A stretch of 64,000 nucleotides of DNA from Aquatica leii (GCA_035610365.1 CM069432.1:230228532-230292531); one strand, 5' to 3'. Numbered from the stretch's first letter, positions 21,240-31,782 are shown. Made by a program: numbers and translations. Notes: a model not told the origin generated them from the letters alone.

Positions 21240-23011
21240 TGTAAGACCCCGTATTCAGATTCATCTGGTTGAATTTCCTGTTTTTTTTTAACGATTGATT
21301 AGTTCGACGTTAGCATCGAAAACGTTTTACTCGTTATTTTATTACGTTTGATTTAAGTTTATTTGTATTTAATAGTTATTTCACCATTATTATTTGTTTT
21401 TTTTTTAAACGCATAATGTTCCGTGGTCTTGATTTTGATTTAGTGTTTTTACTTTTGGTTATCTCAGTAGAATAACAACTCTATCTAATTTACGATTTCC
21501 TTTTTGGAAGGTAATTTGATCAATTTTTCTTGGTATCTATACTTTTGTTTATGTTGAGTTCTTTTACGAGCGCGATTTGGACCACCTGATAATTTAACGG
21601 AGTAAGCATTTTTCGTGGGAAGATTTTCTTTCTTTCGTGTGCGTACATGTCATGACGCACGTGGCAATTATAGTTTTCATCTTTGTTGATTTACTTTGTT
21701 TAGTGTTCCATCTTTTACAAAGACTTTACGGCGCAAGTTTGTTGAATTAAGTGGGAATCACGACGTGTTATAAGGAGTAAAATTTTGATTTTGAGGGATT
21801 GTTTTCGGTGGCAATTAAGAAATACCGGGTACCGTGATGTAGTTGAGTGGTCGGGGTACTTTTACTCTATCGTGATGTAATACCGCGGAAGTTAGATGGA
21901 ACCGTGAAAATTAAGTGTAGTGGTGGAAAAGTTTGATTTTCCAAATTTCGTAATTTACGGTTTAAATAGTCTTCATGGTTTCCAAAAATAAAACTCACGT
22001 TTCAAGTTGGATATGCAATCGATGGGTTGTGCTAAATCTAGTCTTCGCATTTGTGCGGATTTCATTTAAGTGTTAAAAAGAAAATTCTTCCGCCGTCATT
22101 GCAATTGTTTGGGGTACCTTTCAACGTTTTTCTTCCCGTAAACAACTGGCCGCCTAGAACCAACCACAGGTTCTTTCCTGAAGTTACGACAATTCAAGGT
22201 ATTTATTTTGCACCATTTATTTAATCGTGAAGTTATTATTTACGTGATTAAGTGTTAAAAGCTTTGAATTTCAAGTAAAAATTACAAGTGTCTCGAATGG
22301 ATTTAACGTTAATGTAACTAATTATTGTCCGTATTTATCGGAACTGTGACATAATCCCGAGTTAAAAATTTATTACACGGGACCGAATTTTCGATTCAAG
22401 ATATATTATATTAGTTTTATATTAAATAAGTTTATTTCTTTTGTAAATGAGTAATTTCGACGCGCACACGGCCGTGATAAATTAAGATTTACTAATTTGT
22501 GCTTGGTTTTATTAAATTCTGTATTTTGTATTTTATTATTTTGTTTTTGTGCATTTATTCAAATAATTTTAAATTTTGTTTTTATCAAACGTTCATTTAC
22601 GTACCTTTTGTTGTTTGGTTTTGGTTAATTTTTGTTGATTACTATACTATTATTTTATTCATTATTTTTTTTGTGTGTTCAAATAAATGTTAAATTGTTA
22701 AATGTAAAGAGCTTTTAATTCCGTCGGCCTCCGCGTGTGTAACTTTATTAATTTATTTCAGATTTTAGTAAGATACACTCTAATAAGGTAAGTCCGTTTA
22801 GAGTGTATCCTTCAGGAGCGGGCTTGTGGTTGGCAAGGGCCAGAAGTCCATTAAGCTTTACTCCTTCCTGGCGCCCTTTGATTTCGACATTATTACTTTT
22901 CGATTTTGTGTTTTTCGCCAAGTTATCCAAATCAATCACGAAACTTTTAAATATAACCCACCCCGCCTCCACTGAGCAGCGGCACAACATCATTTGTGTT
23001 ACCTCATTTCA
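21240..23011 (+). mobile_element. long LTR of a BEL/Pao-like element (copy a), with short internal stub
   Basis: Proposed LTR from TGTAAGACCCC (21240) to TTTCA (23011), 1772 bp, close to the 1778 bp of the target-duplication-bounded LTR at 44116. A block of about 37 bases around AATAAATGTTAAATTG (22684-22720) is identical to one in the LTR at 57022. After it come the GGTAAGT hairpin, TGGCGCCC (22869), an AACCCACC / CCACTGAGC / GGCACAAC block, and TTTCAGGCAGTAAC, all in the same order as in the 57-kb copy. Similarity goes on about 45 bases past 23011 and then stops. The left edge is inferred from length and the TG start only. Confidence 0.55.
22772..22809 (+). promoter_or_regulatory. leader hairpin with a splice-donor-like loop (copy a)
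   Basis: A perfect 12-bp stem (gatacactctaa at 22772-22783 with ttagagtgtatc at 22798-22809) closes a 14-base loop that contains GGTAAGT. A good 3' splice signal, TTTCAG|GC, lies at 23007-23012. The 57108-57140 hairpin has a different stem but the same loop core. Confidence 0.7.
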
Positions 23012-23065
23012 GGCAGTAACATAGTTCCAACTCTTGCATGTAACAGTTCTAGAATAAGTGACATT

Positions 23066-23159
23066 GATTTATTTTTCTTACAGTCTGAATCTTACAGTCA
23101 TAATTCCCTGTGGACAAAATGATCAATGTTAAAATTAATGATGACAATTTATAATAATA
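23066..23159. other. joint between LTR stub and Crypton-like remnant
   Basis: Nothing recognisable; similarity to the 57-kb LTR element has ended and recombinase blocks have not begun. Confidence 0.4.
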
Positions 23160-23856
23160 CTGATGGGAGTAAATTTTATGAACTGGAAACGTTTCTCAAA
23201 CAAAGAAATTAAGGCCATGAATCAAAAAGGTCTAAAGTGTTAAGTCGAGATGACGTTGTTAAATTTTTAAGGGATGCTTCTGATTAAAAACCATTATTAC
23301 ATAAGATAATGCATTAAACTGTAACGATTGCACATTTATTGCTCTATTGTACACCTGGTTCGGATTATAGATTATTTTGGAGGCTGTAGAGATTAAGAAC
23401 TTTTGAATAAGATGATTAATCATATTAAAGATAGGAGCTCGGTTATTGTGGTTGACATTGCGGAAAATATAACAGATATCCGTAAGATATTTACAGTTGT
23501 GGAAGAAAATGCGTTCTCTGCATTGTGTCTGGTGAGGAAATATATGTCTTTGCGTCCGTCGGGTCCAGAACGATTTTTTCTAACTGATCGCAAAATACCT
23601 TGCATACTTGAGAACAATACATTTGGAAATATGCCAAGCAAAATTGCTAGTTTTTTGGGTTCGCCAGATTCAGAAGCTTTTACTGGACGTTGTCTGCGGA
23701 GGACTTCTCGATTTTTTTTTCAATGCAGAAGCAAATATGACTACATTGAAGAGACATGGTGAATGGCAAAGTTCAGCAGTAGCAGAAGGGCATTTGTCCG
23801 ACAGCATGAAATTAAAAAGTAAAACTGCAAGAATGTTGGCTAGTATGTCAAATTAA
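23160..23856 (+). pseudogene. Crypton-like tyrosine recombinase remnant
   Basis: Plus strand, several frames. KRSKVLSRDDVVKFLRDASD (23215-23285), then a degraded stretch. AENITDIRKIFTVVEENA, YMSLRPSG, RFFL (23460-23580), MPSKIASFLGSPDSEAFTG and RCLRRTS (23631-23710). After a frameshift, EANMTTLKRHGEWQSSAVAEG (about 23729-23790) followed by HLSDS. This matches insect tyrosine recombinase-like proteins of Crypton origin, which normally read TGHCFRR, then KRHGGWKSSxVAEGYI. Here the first His is Arg and the apparent catalytic Tyr is His (codon 23791-23793), besides stops and shifts, so the enzyme is dead. Confidence 0.75.
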
Positions 23857-24080
23857 AGAAATGACAAAAGTTCAACGGAAAATTCTTGCAATTCGGGAAA
23901 TCATTTTAGTGGAAATTTCGAAAATTGTGAGTTTTTTTTTATAAATACATTAGAAGGAGTTAAGGATTTATAACTGTTTAGTATAACTTCCATAGAGGGA
24001 CTTATGAACATGTTTATAGTTACGGTAATTAAGGATTTATTTGTTTATTATGTATTAGTATGAAATAATAGTAATTTATG

Positions 24081-24380
24081 TAACAAGCGTCGAAAAGTAC
24101 ATCATAGCATAACGAACGCTAATGCGACGCGAGGCCTTAAAAATAGTATAAAGTGGTTTTTCTCGACCCTCCTAAGTGAAGAATTAAGGAAGTTTTGTGC
24201 AATAGATTAGAGGAGAATTAAGAATTTTACCAAATAATAATTGGCTTTGAACACTTAGTTTTATGTAGATTTTTAATTTTGTCGCAGTAAAGCGTTTTTC
24301 GCCCATTACGTAACTACACTAACAAACGAATATTGGCGTTAGCGATGTTGGCAGCACAAAAATATTTATATCGCCTTCTG
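24081..24380 (+). repeat. short copy of the X...Y MITE family
   Basis: Starts with aacaagcgtcgaaaag and catagcataacgaacgc (half of block X) and ends with ttacgtaactacactaacaa, then gttggcagcacaaaaata (block Y). The central part aligns in order with the 14-kb copy read in reverse (ggctttgaacacttag, ttttatgtaga). Block Z is missing. Confidence 0.7.
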
Positions 24381-26020
24381 TAACTGACCAGATTGTTAAC
24401 CTTAATACCAAATAAAAAAAAGTAAAACACTGACGATCACTGATACGTTTACCTTATTTTTTTTTGTCGTATTTAAATTTTATTTTTTATTTTAACGCGT
24501 TTTTTTTATTTTAAAAATTTATGTTTTTTATGTTTTGATGAATAAAAATAAATCTTTTAAATACAATTAAATTAATAACAATAACTACAACATAAATATA
24601 AATCAAATACTGTTAACATACTAAAATCTTAATATTAGAATAAATATGTTTAATAGATGTAATAAAAACTCCGGAAAACAAAAATTAAACAATAATTAAA
24701 AACAAAAATATTAAAAAAAATTAAACGCTTTAACGCCAAATAGAAACGCTAATGTGATAACAAACGTTATTTACCACATATTATTGTTATATAGATATGT
24801 TGTAAAGATAATACATACATACATACCCTTTCAAATATGACAATAAAAATTACGTTTATGTGTATAATAATAAGTAGTCAAATGTAAACGTTTTATTCTA
24901 GAATTTTGTCGTTTTACGATTACAACTTAAAGGCATAATAAAACGTTTGTCGTTATACGTAATTACGTGTTTTTTGGAATTTAACAGGAAAACGTGCGAT
25001 TTATAAAACGTAGCTAAAAATTAGTTGATGATCGGATAAAGCATCATTGTGACAACGTATGGTAAATTTTTTAATATTAAACTTGTCTGTGATTTTTACA
25101 TCTGTTATATGCGTAGAACCTATACATCCGTGTGCTACTATGCAATTCAGTACTATGTTATGTTTAAAATAAAACTACTTATATACAAATGCTAAAAGCA
25201 TTGCTAAAATTATAAATGAAAAATCTTTTTTAAGATATTTAAAAATTGCTAAATACTAAGTATTTTTTAAAACGTTGAAATCAAAATTAGTAATATTTGC
25301 TCAACCTAATATTTTAAAATGAAACTTTTAAAGTATAATAAATTTATGTACATTAAATTTAATTTGATTTGTTTACGCACAATGTGGCACTATTGTAAAA
25401 TCTCATAAAATACGGTGATTAGTAAATTTAATAGAACCGAAAATATGTATGTATAGACATGAAAGGTTGTTTATATTGGCTATTAGAATTACTAGAATTT
25501 TAGTTTCTATTGTTAATAGGATGTGGTTTTAGCTACCGCTAATCTATAAAAACACACACTATCTATACATTGATCTATACTCATATTATTATTTAGTCGT
25601 GTTTGCATCTATGTAAAACCATTTGTAACTCATAATGTAGAGTTGTTCACACTGACTCGAGAATCCTTTCATAAAACAAACACATTAATGATATTTTTAA
25701 ATTTAATTTGATTTTTTAGGATCTGTATTTATTTTAATAAAGGATTCTTAGACACTAAAAAATTAAAACAAATGCAACATCGCCATGTGCAGTAAGTAGA
25801 AACCACCTTATCTAGACATCTGTTATCCGAATTTCCTCATATCCAAATTCGATTAGAAAGAATGATAAAAACGCTCTCAAAGTCATTGTAAATACGTGAA
25901 TGGAATGCTTTTTTGCATACGTAATTCCCTTTCTATTAGAATATATACATACATACATATGTAGTGGTAATTTTCAGTAGCGAGTTAAAAGTAGAAAAAT
26001 GAAGCATTTGTTATTTAGTT
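24381..26020. other. AT-rich DNA with no recognised gene
   Basis: Contains short CATA-type microsatellites near 24825 and 25945. No coding motif or terminal repeats seen. Confidence 0.5.
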
Positions 26021-26021
26021 T

Positions 26022-26520
26022 ATGGAACAAGCGTCGAAAGTGAAGCATAGCATAACGAACATTGACGCAGCGCAAGGCCGTAGGCCGGTGATTGCATGAG
26101 AGTTAGTTATGCTAAGCGACTTTTGACTAGACCTGTCCTTTGCACAATTTTTGAGTAAGTTATTAAAAACATCATATATACTATATATAATGTTGGTAGT
26201 ACATTTATAACTAACTAAATCTGTCAACTTCGAAATTCGAATGTTTTACGTAGTACCAACTTCTAAATATATAATATATTACCTATTTGAATTTATAAAG
26301 TTTTTAATGCATTTTTTATTAACTAAATTTCAACAATTCAACAGATTCTCTACCAGAAACAGTTCTATGTAAATAATAATTTACTTTCAAAGTTGTACGT
26401 AGGTTTCGATAAGTCACTTTGCCGCTATAGCGATTTTTTTCATTTCTTAACTTAACGAATAAACGAATATTAACGTTTGCAATGAGGGCGGCACAAAAAA
26501 GTTCTTTCCCGGCGTCAAAA
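26022..26520 (+). repeat. X-Z-Y MITE-family copy abutting the Tigger gene
   Basis: Block X with both halves (26022-26130), block Z with tgttggtagtacatttat and its mirror acgtagtaccaac (26180-26265), then block Y (aataaacgaatattaacg, gggcggcacaaaaaag; 26455-26505). It ends about 30 bases before the Tigger ATG. It may be the 5' region of that transposon rather than a separate insertion. Confidence 0.7.
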
Positions 26521-26547
26521 ATTTTTTGTTCTATTTATTTAATCAAA

Positions 26548-26935
26548 ATGCCAAAACAGAAGAAAGTAGTTTTATTTGTAGAAAGCAAATTGAAAATTAT
26601 TGAAAATTATAAAATGTTTAAAAATCGGAAAATCCGGTTTGTCGTAGCTGATAAGTACTGTGTAAGAACTTCAACGACTTTGAATATAAAAAAATGTTGC
26701 AGTTTACACAAAATTTAGATACCGCGGACGGCTAAATCCCTCAAAAAAATTTGTTTATGCATGGTTCTTACAGAAACGAGCTACTGGCAACCAATATCTG
26801 GTTTGTTGCTATGCCAGAAGGTTTTGGAATTTAACCTTATGCAAACTTAAAATTAAACATAAGATTTATGAGCTTGAAATACAAGGTAAAAAAATGAGTG
26901 GTAATGTCAAAAGTACGAACTTATTGGTTGAAACC
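26548..26935 (+). pseudogene. Tigger/pogo-like transposase, N-terminal part
   Basis: ATG 26548: MPKQKKVVLFVESKLKIIEN, then KYCVRTSTT, a CENP-B/psq-type helix-turn-helix. After stops, a second DNA-binding domain of Tc5/CENP-B type: FVYAWFLQKRATGNQYL and, in shifted frames, a KALEFNxxL-like stretch and KMSGNVKSTN. Stops and shifts throughout. The reading ends at the PLE3 3' end and its catalytic part continues at 28566, so this is one gene split by PLE3. Confidence 0.75.
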
Positions 26936-27010
26936 TTTTTAAAAAATAGTAAAAAGTAGTAAATAGTTTTTGGGTAAATGGTGTAATATATTTATTAAAA
27001 AATTCACAAG

Positions 27011-27040
27011 CTTTCAAACGTGGTCTACGTTATTCTGCAG
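27011..27040 (-). ncRNA. hammerhead-ribozyme-like motif, PLE3
   Basis: Minus strand: CTGCAGA (27034-27040), two bases from CTGATGA, then a 5-bp stem AACGT/ACGTT with loop agacc, then GAAAG (27011-27015). Same order, spacing and 3'-end position as in PLE1 and PLE2 with a third unrelated stem. Weaker core match than the other two. Confidence 0.38.
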
Positions 27041-27239
27041 GTGACAATTAATAAAATAACAATTATAAAACTAAAGTAACTAGAAAAAACAAATGTTTGG
27101 AAAACTAGATAAACGTTGTAAGTTCGTTTAGCTACAGCATTTGCTCGAAGGTCTAAAGAAAAACCACCTTTAAATACTCTAGACGTAGCTTATAGTGTTT
27201 GGTGGATAAGGCAAAGATCAGGAAATAACAGGTAATCAT

Positions 27240-28556
27240 GTGGCAGATAACTCATGACCATTGTCCCTGTATAAGTTGTTGGGCACTTTAATAATCAATC
27301 AATAATCAATCGCTTCTCTGATCTTTCTTGAACGCCAGTTTTTGGTTTTAGCAATCATTATAGTTTTTCCGAAGTTCCGCAATTTATCTTGATGGCAAAT
27401 TGTCATCGCACGATTGTATAATGTGCAAATTGTTCCAAATTTCTGAGATGCATGATGATGAGAATTTGCGTTTATATATTGATCCGTATGTGTTGGTTTT
27501 CGATAAGCTGAATGTATGAAAGTACCATCTGGTTTTCTTTCTATCTTTACATCAAGAAAAGGTAAGATACCATTAATTTCTTTTTCAATACTAAATTTTA
27601 TGTTTGGGTGTTGATTATTTAGGTATTGAAGAAAAATTTGTAGTTGATCTTCACCATGGGACCAGGTTGCAAAAACATCATCAACATATCTAATCCATAG
27701 TTTTGGTTTTTTAGATGCAAATTTCAAAACTTCTTCTTCAAAATGCTCCATAAAGTAATTTGCAATAGATAGAGAGATTGGTGATACCATTGCTACACCA
27801 TCTATTTGTTTATAATATTTACCATTAAACAAAAAGAATAAAGTTGTTAAACAATGTTCAAATAACTCGATTGCGATTGTTATCAAACTGTCGTTTTAAA
27901 AGATGTAATTTATCAACTATTGGTACTTTAGTGAACAATGGGGCAACGTCAAAACTAACTATCAAGTTATTTGAAGATAATTGCTGTTTACTAATTATTT
28001 CAATGAAATGCTGTGTATTCTTTATAAATAAATTATTTAATTCAATATAAGGTTGCAATATTGAATTTAAATACTTAGCTAATTCATAAGTTGTCGATCC
28101 AATACAGCTAACAATTGGTCGAAGAGGTGAACTTAGCTTGTGCATCTTAGGTAATCCATAAAACCTTGGAATAAGAGGATCTTTTGGCGTTAGTTTTTTG
28201 ACAGTCTCCGTTGATAAATTACTTTCTTTTAATAGTTTTGTTGTTAATAGTTTGTATTTGTTATTAAGGTTTCTTTGTAGTTTTATTTAAGATGTGAGAT
28301 CATTGAGTAAATCGTTAGCTTTGTTGATGTACTCTGTTTTATCCATCATTACAGTAGCTATTCCTTTATCTGCTGGTAGAATTATAAGACTAGTACGAAT
28401 TTCACCAATAACTTCTGAAGATGCAAGTAGAACACACAATACTAATATCAACAAAAACCAAAAAAGGCGTGGATGAACACCGATGTGTTTCTCGTTTGGT
28501 ATGATAATACTTTCATACCCAAAGTAACAAAATCCGAAGAAAAGTCGGTTAAGCAA
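27240..28556 (-). pseudogene. PLE3 polymerase, GIY-YIG core deleted
   Basis: Right to left: LIILPADKGIATVMMDKTEY (28340-28410), a stop after DLTS (about 28287), then PLIPRFYGLPKMHKLSSPL, LRPIVSCIGS, IVSFDVAPLFTKVP (motif A), a frameshift near 27870, QIDGVAMVSPISLSIANY (motif B), IRYVDDVFATW (motif C, YVDD at about 27690), LPFLDVKIERKPDG, YRKPTHTDQYI and NRAMTICHQDKLRNFG. The frame then continues with KTKNWRSRKIREAI and, after stops, VPNNLYRDNGHEL. Those last blocks are the end of the endonuclease, so the part with GIY, CSCG, YIG and the catalytic Arg has been removed in frame. The RT palm residues remain. Confidence 0.88.
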
Positions 28557-28565
28557 AAAACAAAG

Positions 28566-28990
28566 TTTTTTTTATAATAGACAATCACATTCTTCCACAG
28601 AGATTTTGGATTAAATTAATGGTTTATTTGCTATTTAATTCCTTACACTAAATATAGCAGCAGTTCTGCAGCCGATAGACTAAAGTGTTATAGCAACATT
28701 AAAAAAATATTACATCTTACGACAAGGTATCTCCGCTAAAAAGGATGATTTCGATAGTGTTCTTGTTTTTTATAAAACAATAAATTGAAAGATATTGATA
28801 AAGTATCAAATGCGTTGATCACTTTAAAAATCAACGACAATTGTGATAATAATCATATTATGAAATAGTTGAATTATGACGTCAATGATGATAGTTTTCA
28901 ATTAATGTCAAACGAAGGTATTGTTCTAGATTTATTAAAAGAAGACAACGAAAAACTGATGAGTTATATGCGCCAAACAAAATTGATATT
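28566..28990 (+). pseudogene. Tigger/pogo-like transposase, C-terminal part
   Basis: Resumes after PLE3: FFIIDNH (catalytic Asp codon 28580-28582), then NIAAVLQPID, SVIATLKKYYILRQG and KKDDFDSVLVFYKTIN. After further shifts an acidic tail follows: LNYDVNDDSFQLMSNEGIV and DLLKEDNEK. NxxAxLQPxDxxVIxxLKxxYR is the hallmark of Tigger transposases just after the second Asp. The segment with the first catalytic Asp, expected between 26935 and 28566, is missing, so sequence was lost before or during PLE3 insertion. Confidence 0.78.
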
Positions 28991-29565
28991 TTTTTACGCG
29001 TTAAAAGTTACAGACATATGTTTAAAAACTAAAAACATAGTATTATAACGTGTTAACACATTATATTTACGCATTTATTATTTTTTATTTCCTTTTTTCT
29101 TCTTTTTATTTTCTGTAAATCAATGTGTATCTGATTATATAATGCAGTATGTAGTATTTTTATGCTTCATGTTTGTTCCACATTCAAACTTTTTTGTATC
29201 CGATCGATCCTAATCACTTCGGATATGAAGGTTCCTATTGTATATGCATATAAACAGCAGCAAAAATAGCAGTAGAATATTTTGGGAATAATTTGTTTTA
29301 GGGTTTTAGTAATCTTAATACATATTTTTTTTAAATTAGAACATAATACTTTTTTTTCAATTCCACAGTAAACACCTTTTGTCTCTCAGAAAATATTGAA
29401 TTTGAAAACCGTAGTCATCAAACTGCGTTTAGAATATATAAAAATAAACAAATGTCACAAATTTTACAACACTGAAAAAATTATTGAAATATTTTGTTAT
29501 TATGACTATTGTAATGTAACATACAGGGTTGTAATTTCAATAAATATTATTTTTTTGTGGGGAGT
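28991..29565. other. AT-rich DNA with no recognised gene
   Basis: Probably the 3' end of the Tigger element, then unique-looking AT-rich DNA. No features supported. Confidence 0.4.
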
Positions 29566-29906
29566 CACTGTTCTCTATAATAATATAAATAGCTGATATT
29601 GTAGTCCGCCATTGACATGACACTTGTGTCAGTGCAATTCTCATAAATATTAATATTTTTGTAAAATATTTTCTAAATAGATCAGTATGTTTAAAAATAT
29701 TTAGAAAATTTTTTGGGCGCATCAGTAATAGCTTGTACTTTGGATTATTATTTCAATATGTATGTTATAGGTTCAGTGATATTGTATAATATTTTTGAAT
29801 TCTTCGCAATTCTTAGTTAGGCTTCAGTCACACTGCACCACCGACGGCCATCAACTAAATTTCAAACGTTTATAAACAAATATAAGCCAATGCCAACCAT
29901 TAACTA

Positions 29907-31782
29907 CACAGAGAGAAATCTTTGTATATTTTATCTACAATTGTTAATCAAAAGTACACAAATTGGGTCTGAAAAAGTGACAAGTCCAATTTGTGCAGTT
30001 TTATTGCATTCATTTGTGTAGATTAAATTGTACAGTTTTTTTTCTTCAATATATATAAACAATTTTTATATTTCAAATTGATTGCACCGTATCACAATTT
30101 GTTTAAAAACTGATCCAAAACGGATAGTAAAGTTTTGCACAATGTTGTGATACTTTTTTAAAACTATGCTTGAAGTATTTTTACCCAATGGTATGTTAAA
30201 TGTCTAATAGCACAATATTGTGCAAATTATTATTATTTCGTTTAGCTTTTAATTGTACAACTTTATGCATCTTGGTTAAATGTTATTTACTTAAAAATAA
30301 CATATATTGGGTAAATTGTCAATAAAACGTTACAAATCTTAAGAGCATTATTTATTTATATTTAAATGGTATACTTATTTTATACACTAATTTTTTTCTT
30401 CGAGGGATATCTTAAAATTCCATTACTTCTTGTTATTCTATATCCATTTGCTGGCGATAATCACAATACGCAAGTTCAGGTCCGAACCAGAATAATAAGC
30501 AGCAGAACTAGGAATCAGATCGAAGGAATGGAGTTCGAGAAGTTTATGAGCTTATACTGAAGATCTGGAAAAGCTAAGTTTGGAGTTACCACCGAGGAAC
30601 AACAAGACCTGTTCCAAACACGAAAAGATTACGCCATCGCACATTGCGTGAGCGAAGATCTTGACATGTTCAGAAGGGTTGCAGTCGTATTTAAAAAGAA
30701 GTTTGGGCAGCTAGAAAAACTACGAAGACAGCCATCGGCAGCCGGAAAAGTTTTAAGACTACGCGGTGACAGACGCTTCATTTTCGATCTGGTCTTTATA
30801 CAAAAATCTGGTGCGAACATTATGGAATCTCAAGAGAGGAATCGAGTTCCACAAAATTAAAAAATTGGCAGTATCCAAGCTTGGTTGTGGTCTAGATCAA
30901 TTGGATTGGAGAGTAGTTTAAAATATGCTGGAGGTCTTCTTCCGAGAAACAACCGTTCTAGTGTTGCTCTGCAGTTACCACCCAAATGAACTGCAGCTAG
31001 TTTGGTTGCCTTCTCTAAAGGGATAATTTATCGAAAAACTTCACAACATTTTTAATAATGTTTCTTGTTTCGAAATGAATGGTTTTCTTCGATTTCGATT
31101 TCATGTTGATAAATAACAGCTGAAACAATACAGAAAGTAAGTAATGTAAAAATATCCATCAGAAATTAGCTGTTGTTCGTAGAATTAACGCTGGAATTAA
31201 ATACATAATTTAAAATAATAATTGAGGTTATGCTTACAAAGGTTACACTTAAGAAATGTTATAAATACACTTACCTTGTTCAAATAACAGCGTTTCAAAA
31301 AGTCTTGACAAAAACTAATTGAATAACTACGAAATTTTCTTAAAACAGGAGGTAAAGATGTAAACAAACCCAATGCATTCAAGGAATTTTGATTGTAGAC
31401 ATTTTTTCAAGCGGAAGGTACTTGCTAATTGTGATTGGTTGAAACATTTATCGCTTCAAATTTTTAAAGTTAGTTCACATATTTTCCGGGAGAGGGAACG
31501 TTCACTATAAAAAATTACTGCTATTCTACAGTTCGTTCAATTTTTTTCCTTATTCCGAGTTTAAAAGAATTGCACAATCTTATTGTAATATATATTATCA
31601 AAGCTGTACGAGAAACTAAAACAAAATTGTGTCAAATAAAACTTCATAATCTATTTATCCAAACGTATTAAATAAAAGCGTGCAAGCCTATGGTATAAAT
31701 ATAAACAATTGTAGTAATGTCATCAACAATACAGTTATGCACAATCTTGTGCAAAATTGTGATGCAGCATTTCTCTCTGTGT
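29907..31782. mobile_element. 1.9-kb unit with CACAGAGAGAAAT inverted ends carrying a macrodomain
   Basis: The left end cacagagagaaat (29907-29919) is mirrored at 31769-31781. The flanks ACTA (29903-29906) and ACTA (31783-31786) would be a 4-bp target duplication if the right end includes one more base. Both subterminal regions are rich in TGCACAAT/ATTGTGCA words (for example near 30133, 30212, 31570 and 31737), as expected for transposase-binding sites. No transposase is present. The CACAG start and 4-bp duplication would suit a Chapaev/CMC-type element, but that is a guess. Confidence 0.6.
30564..31005 (+). pseudogene. TARG1/OARD1-like macrodomain pseudogene
   Basis: Plus strand. Frame 1 (30564-30806): QDLFQTRKDYAIAHCVSEDL, DMFRRVAVVFKKKFG, QPSAAGKVLRLRGDRRFIF. 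Frame 2 (about 30808-30921): YKNLVRTLWNLKRGIEFHKI, KLAVSKLGCGLDQLDW, stop at 30919, then MLEVFFRETTVLVL and CSYHPNEL. This is the order of the terminal ADP-ribose protein glycohydrolase fold (AHCISxD, FKKKFG, xxKxGCGLDxLxW). The Asp of GCGLD, catalytic in human TARG1, is present; the Gly-rich phosphate loop (MGxGIA) reads MFRRVA. One frameshift and one stop break it. It shows no introns within the domain. It lies centrally in the inverted-end unit. Family role: removing ADP-ribose from proteins. Confidence 0.78.

Larger units (their letters stand above)
26945..28565 (-). mobile_element. Penelope-like element 3 (PLE3) inserted in a Tigger gene
   Basis: Minus-strand GIY-YIG Penelope-like element. 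The 3' tail (tttacccaaaaactattt in minus sense, about 26957-26975) recurs at 59.7 kb, confirming it as a family-specific end. A hammerhead-like motif lies at 27011-27040. Tigger sequence lies directly on both sides in plus orientation. The element is 5' truncated near 28560 and internally deleted in the endonuclease. Confidence 0.85.

Noticed and set aside
22869-22876. TGGCGCCC as the primer-binding site of the 22-kb LTR element
   Set aside because: In the target-duplication-bounded LTR at 44116-45893 the same octamer is well inside the LTR, so the simple reading fails. Kept as a finding instead.
22803-23024. Open frame over the LTR leader as a protein
   Set aside because: It covers the hairpin, TGGCGCCC and the splice-like site; the matching region at 57 kb has no equivalent frame.
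24081-26130. CRISPR-like or satellite array from the repeated X and Y blocks
   Set aside because: Copies are few, far apart and of unequal length; they are MITE-family copies.
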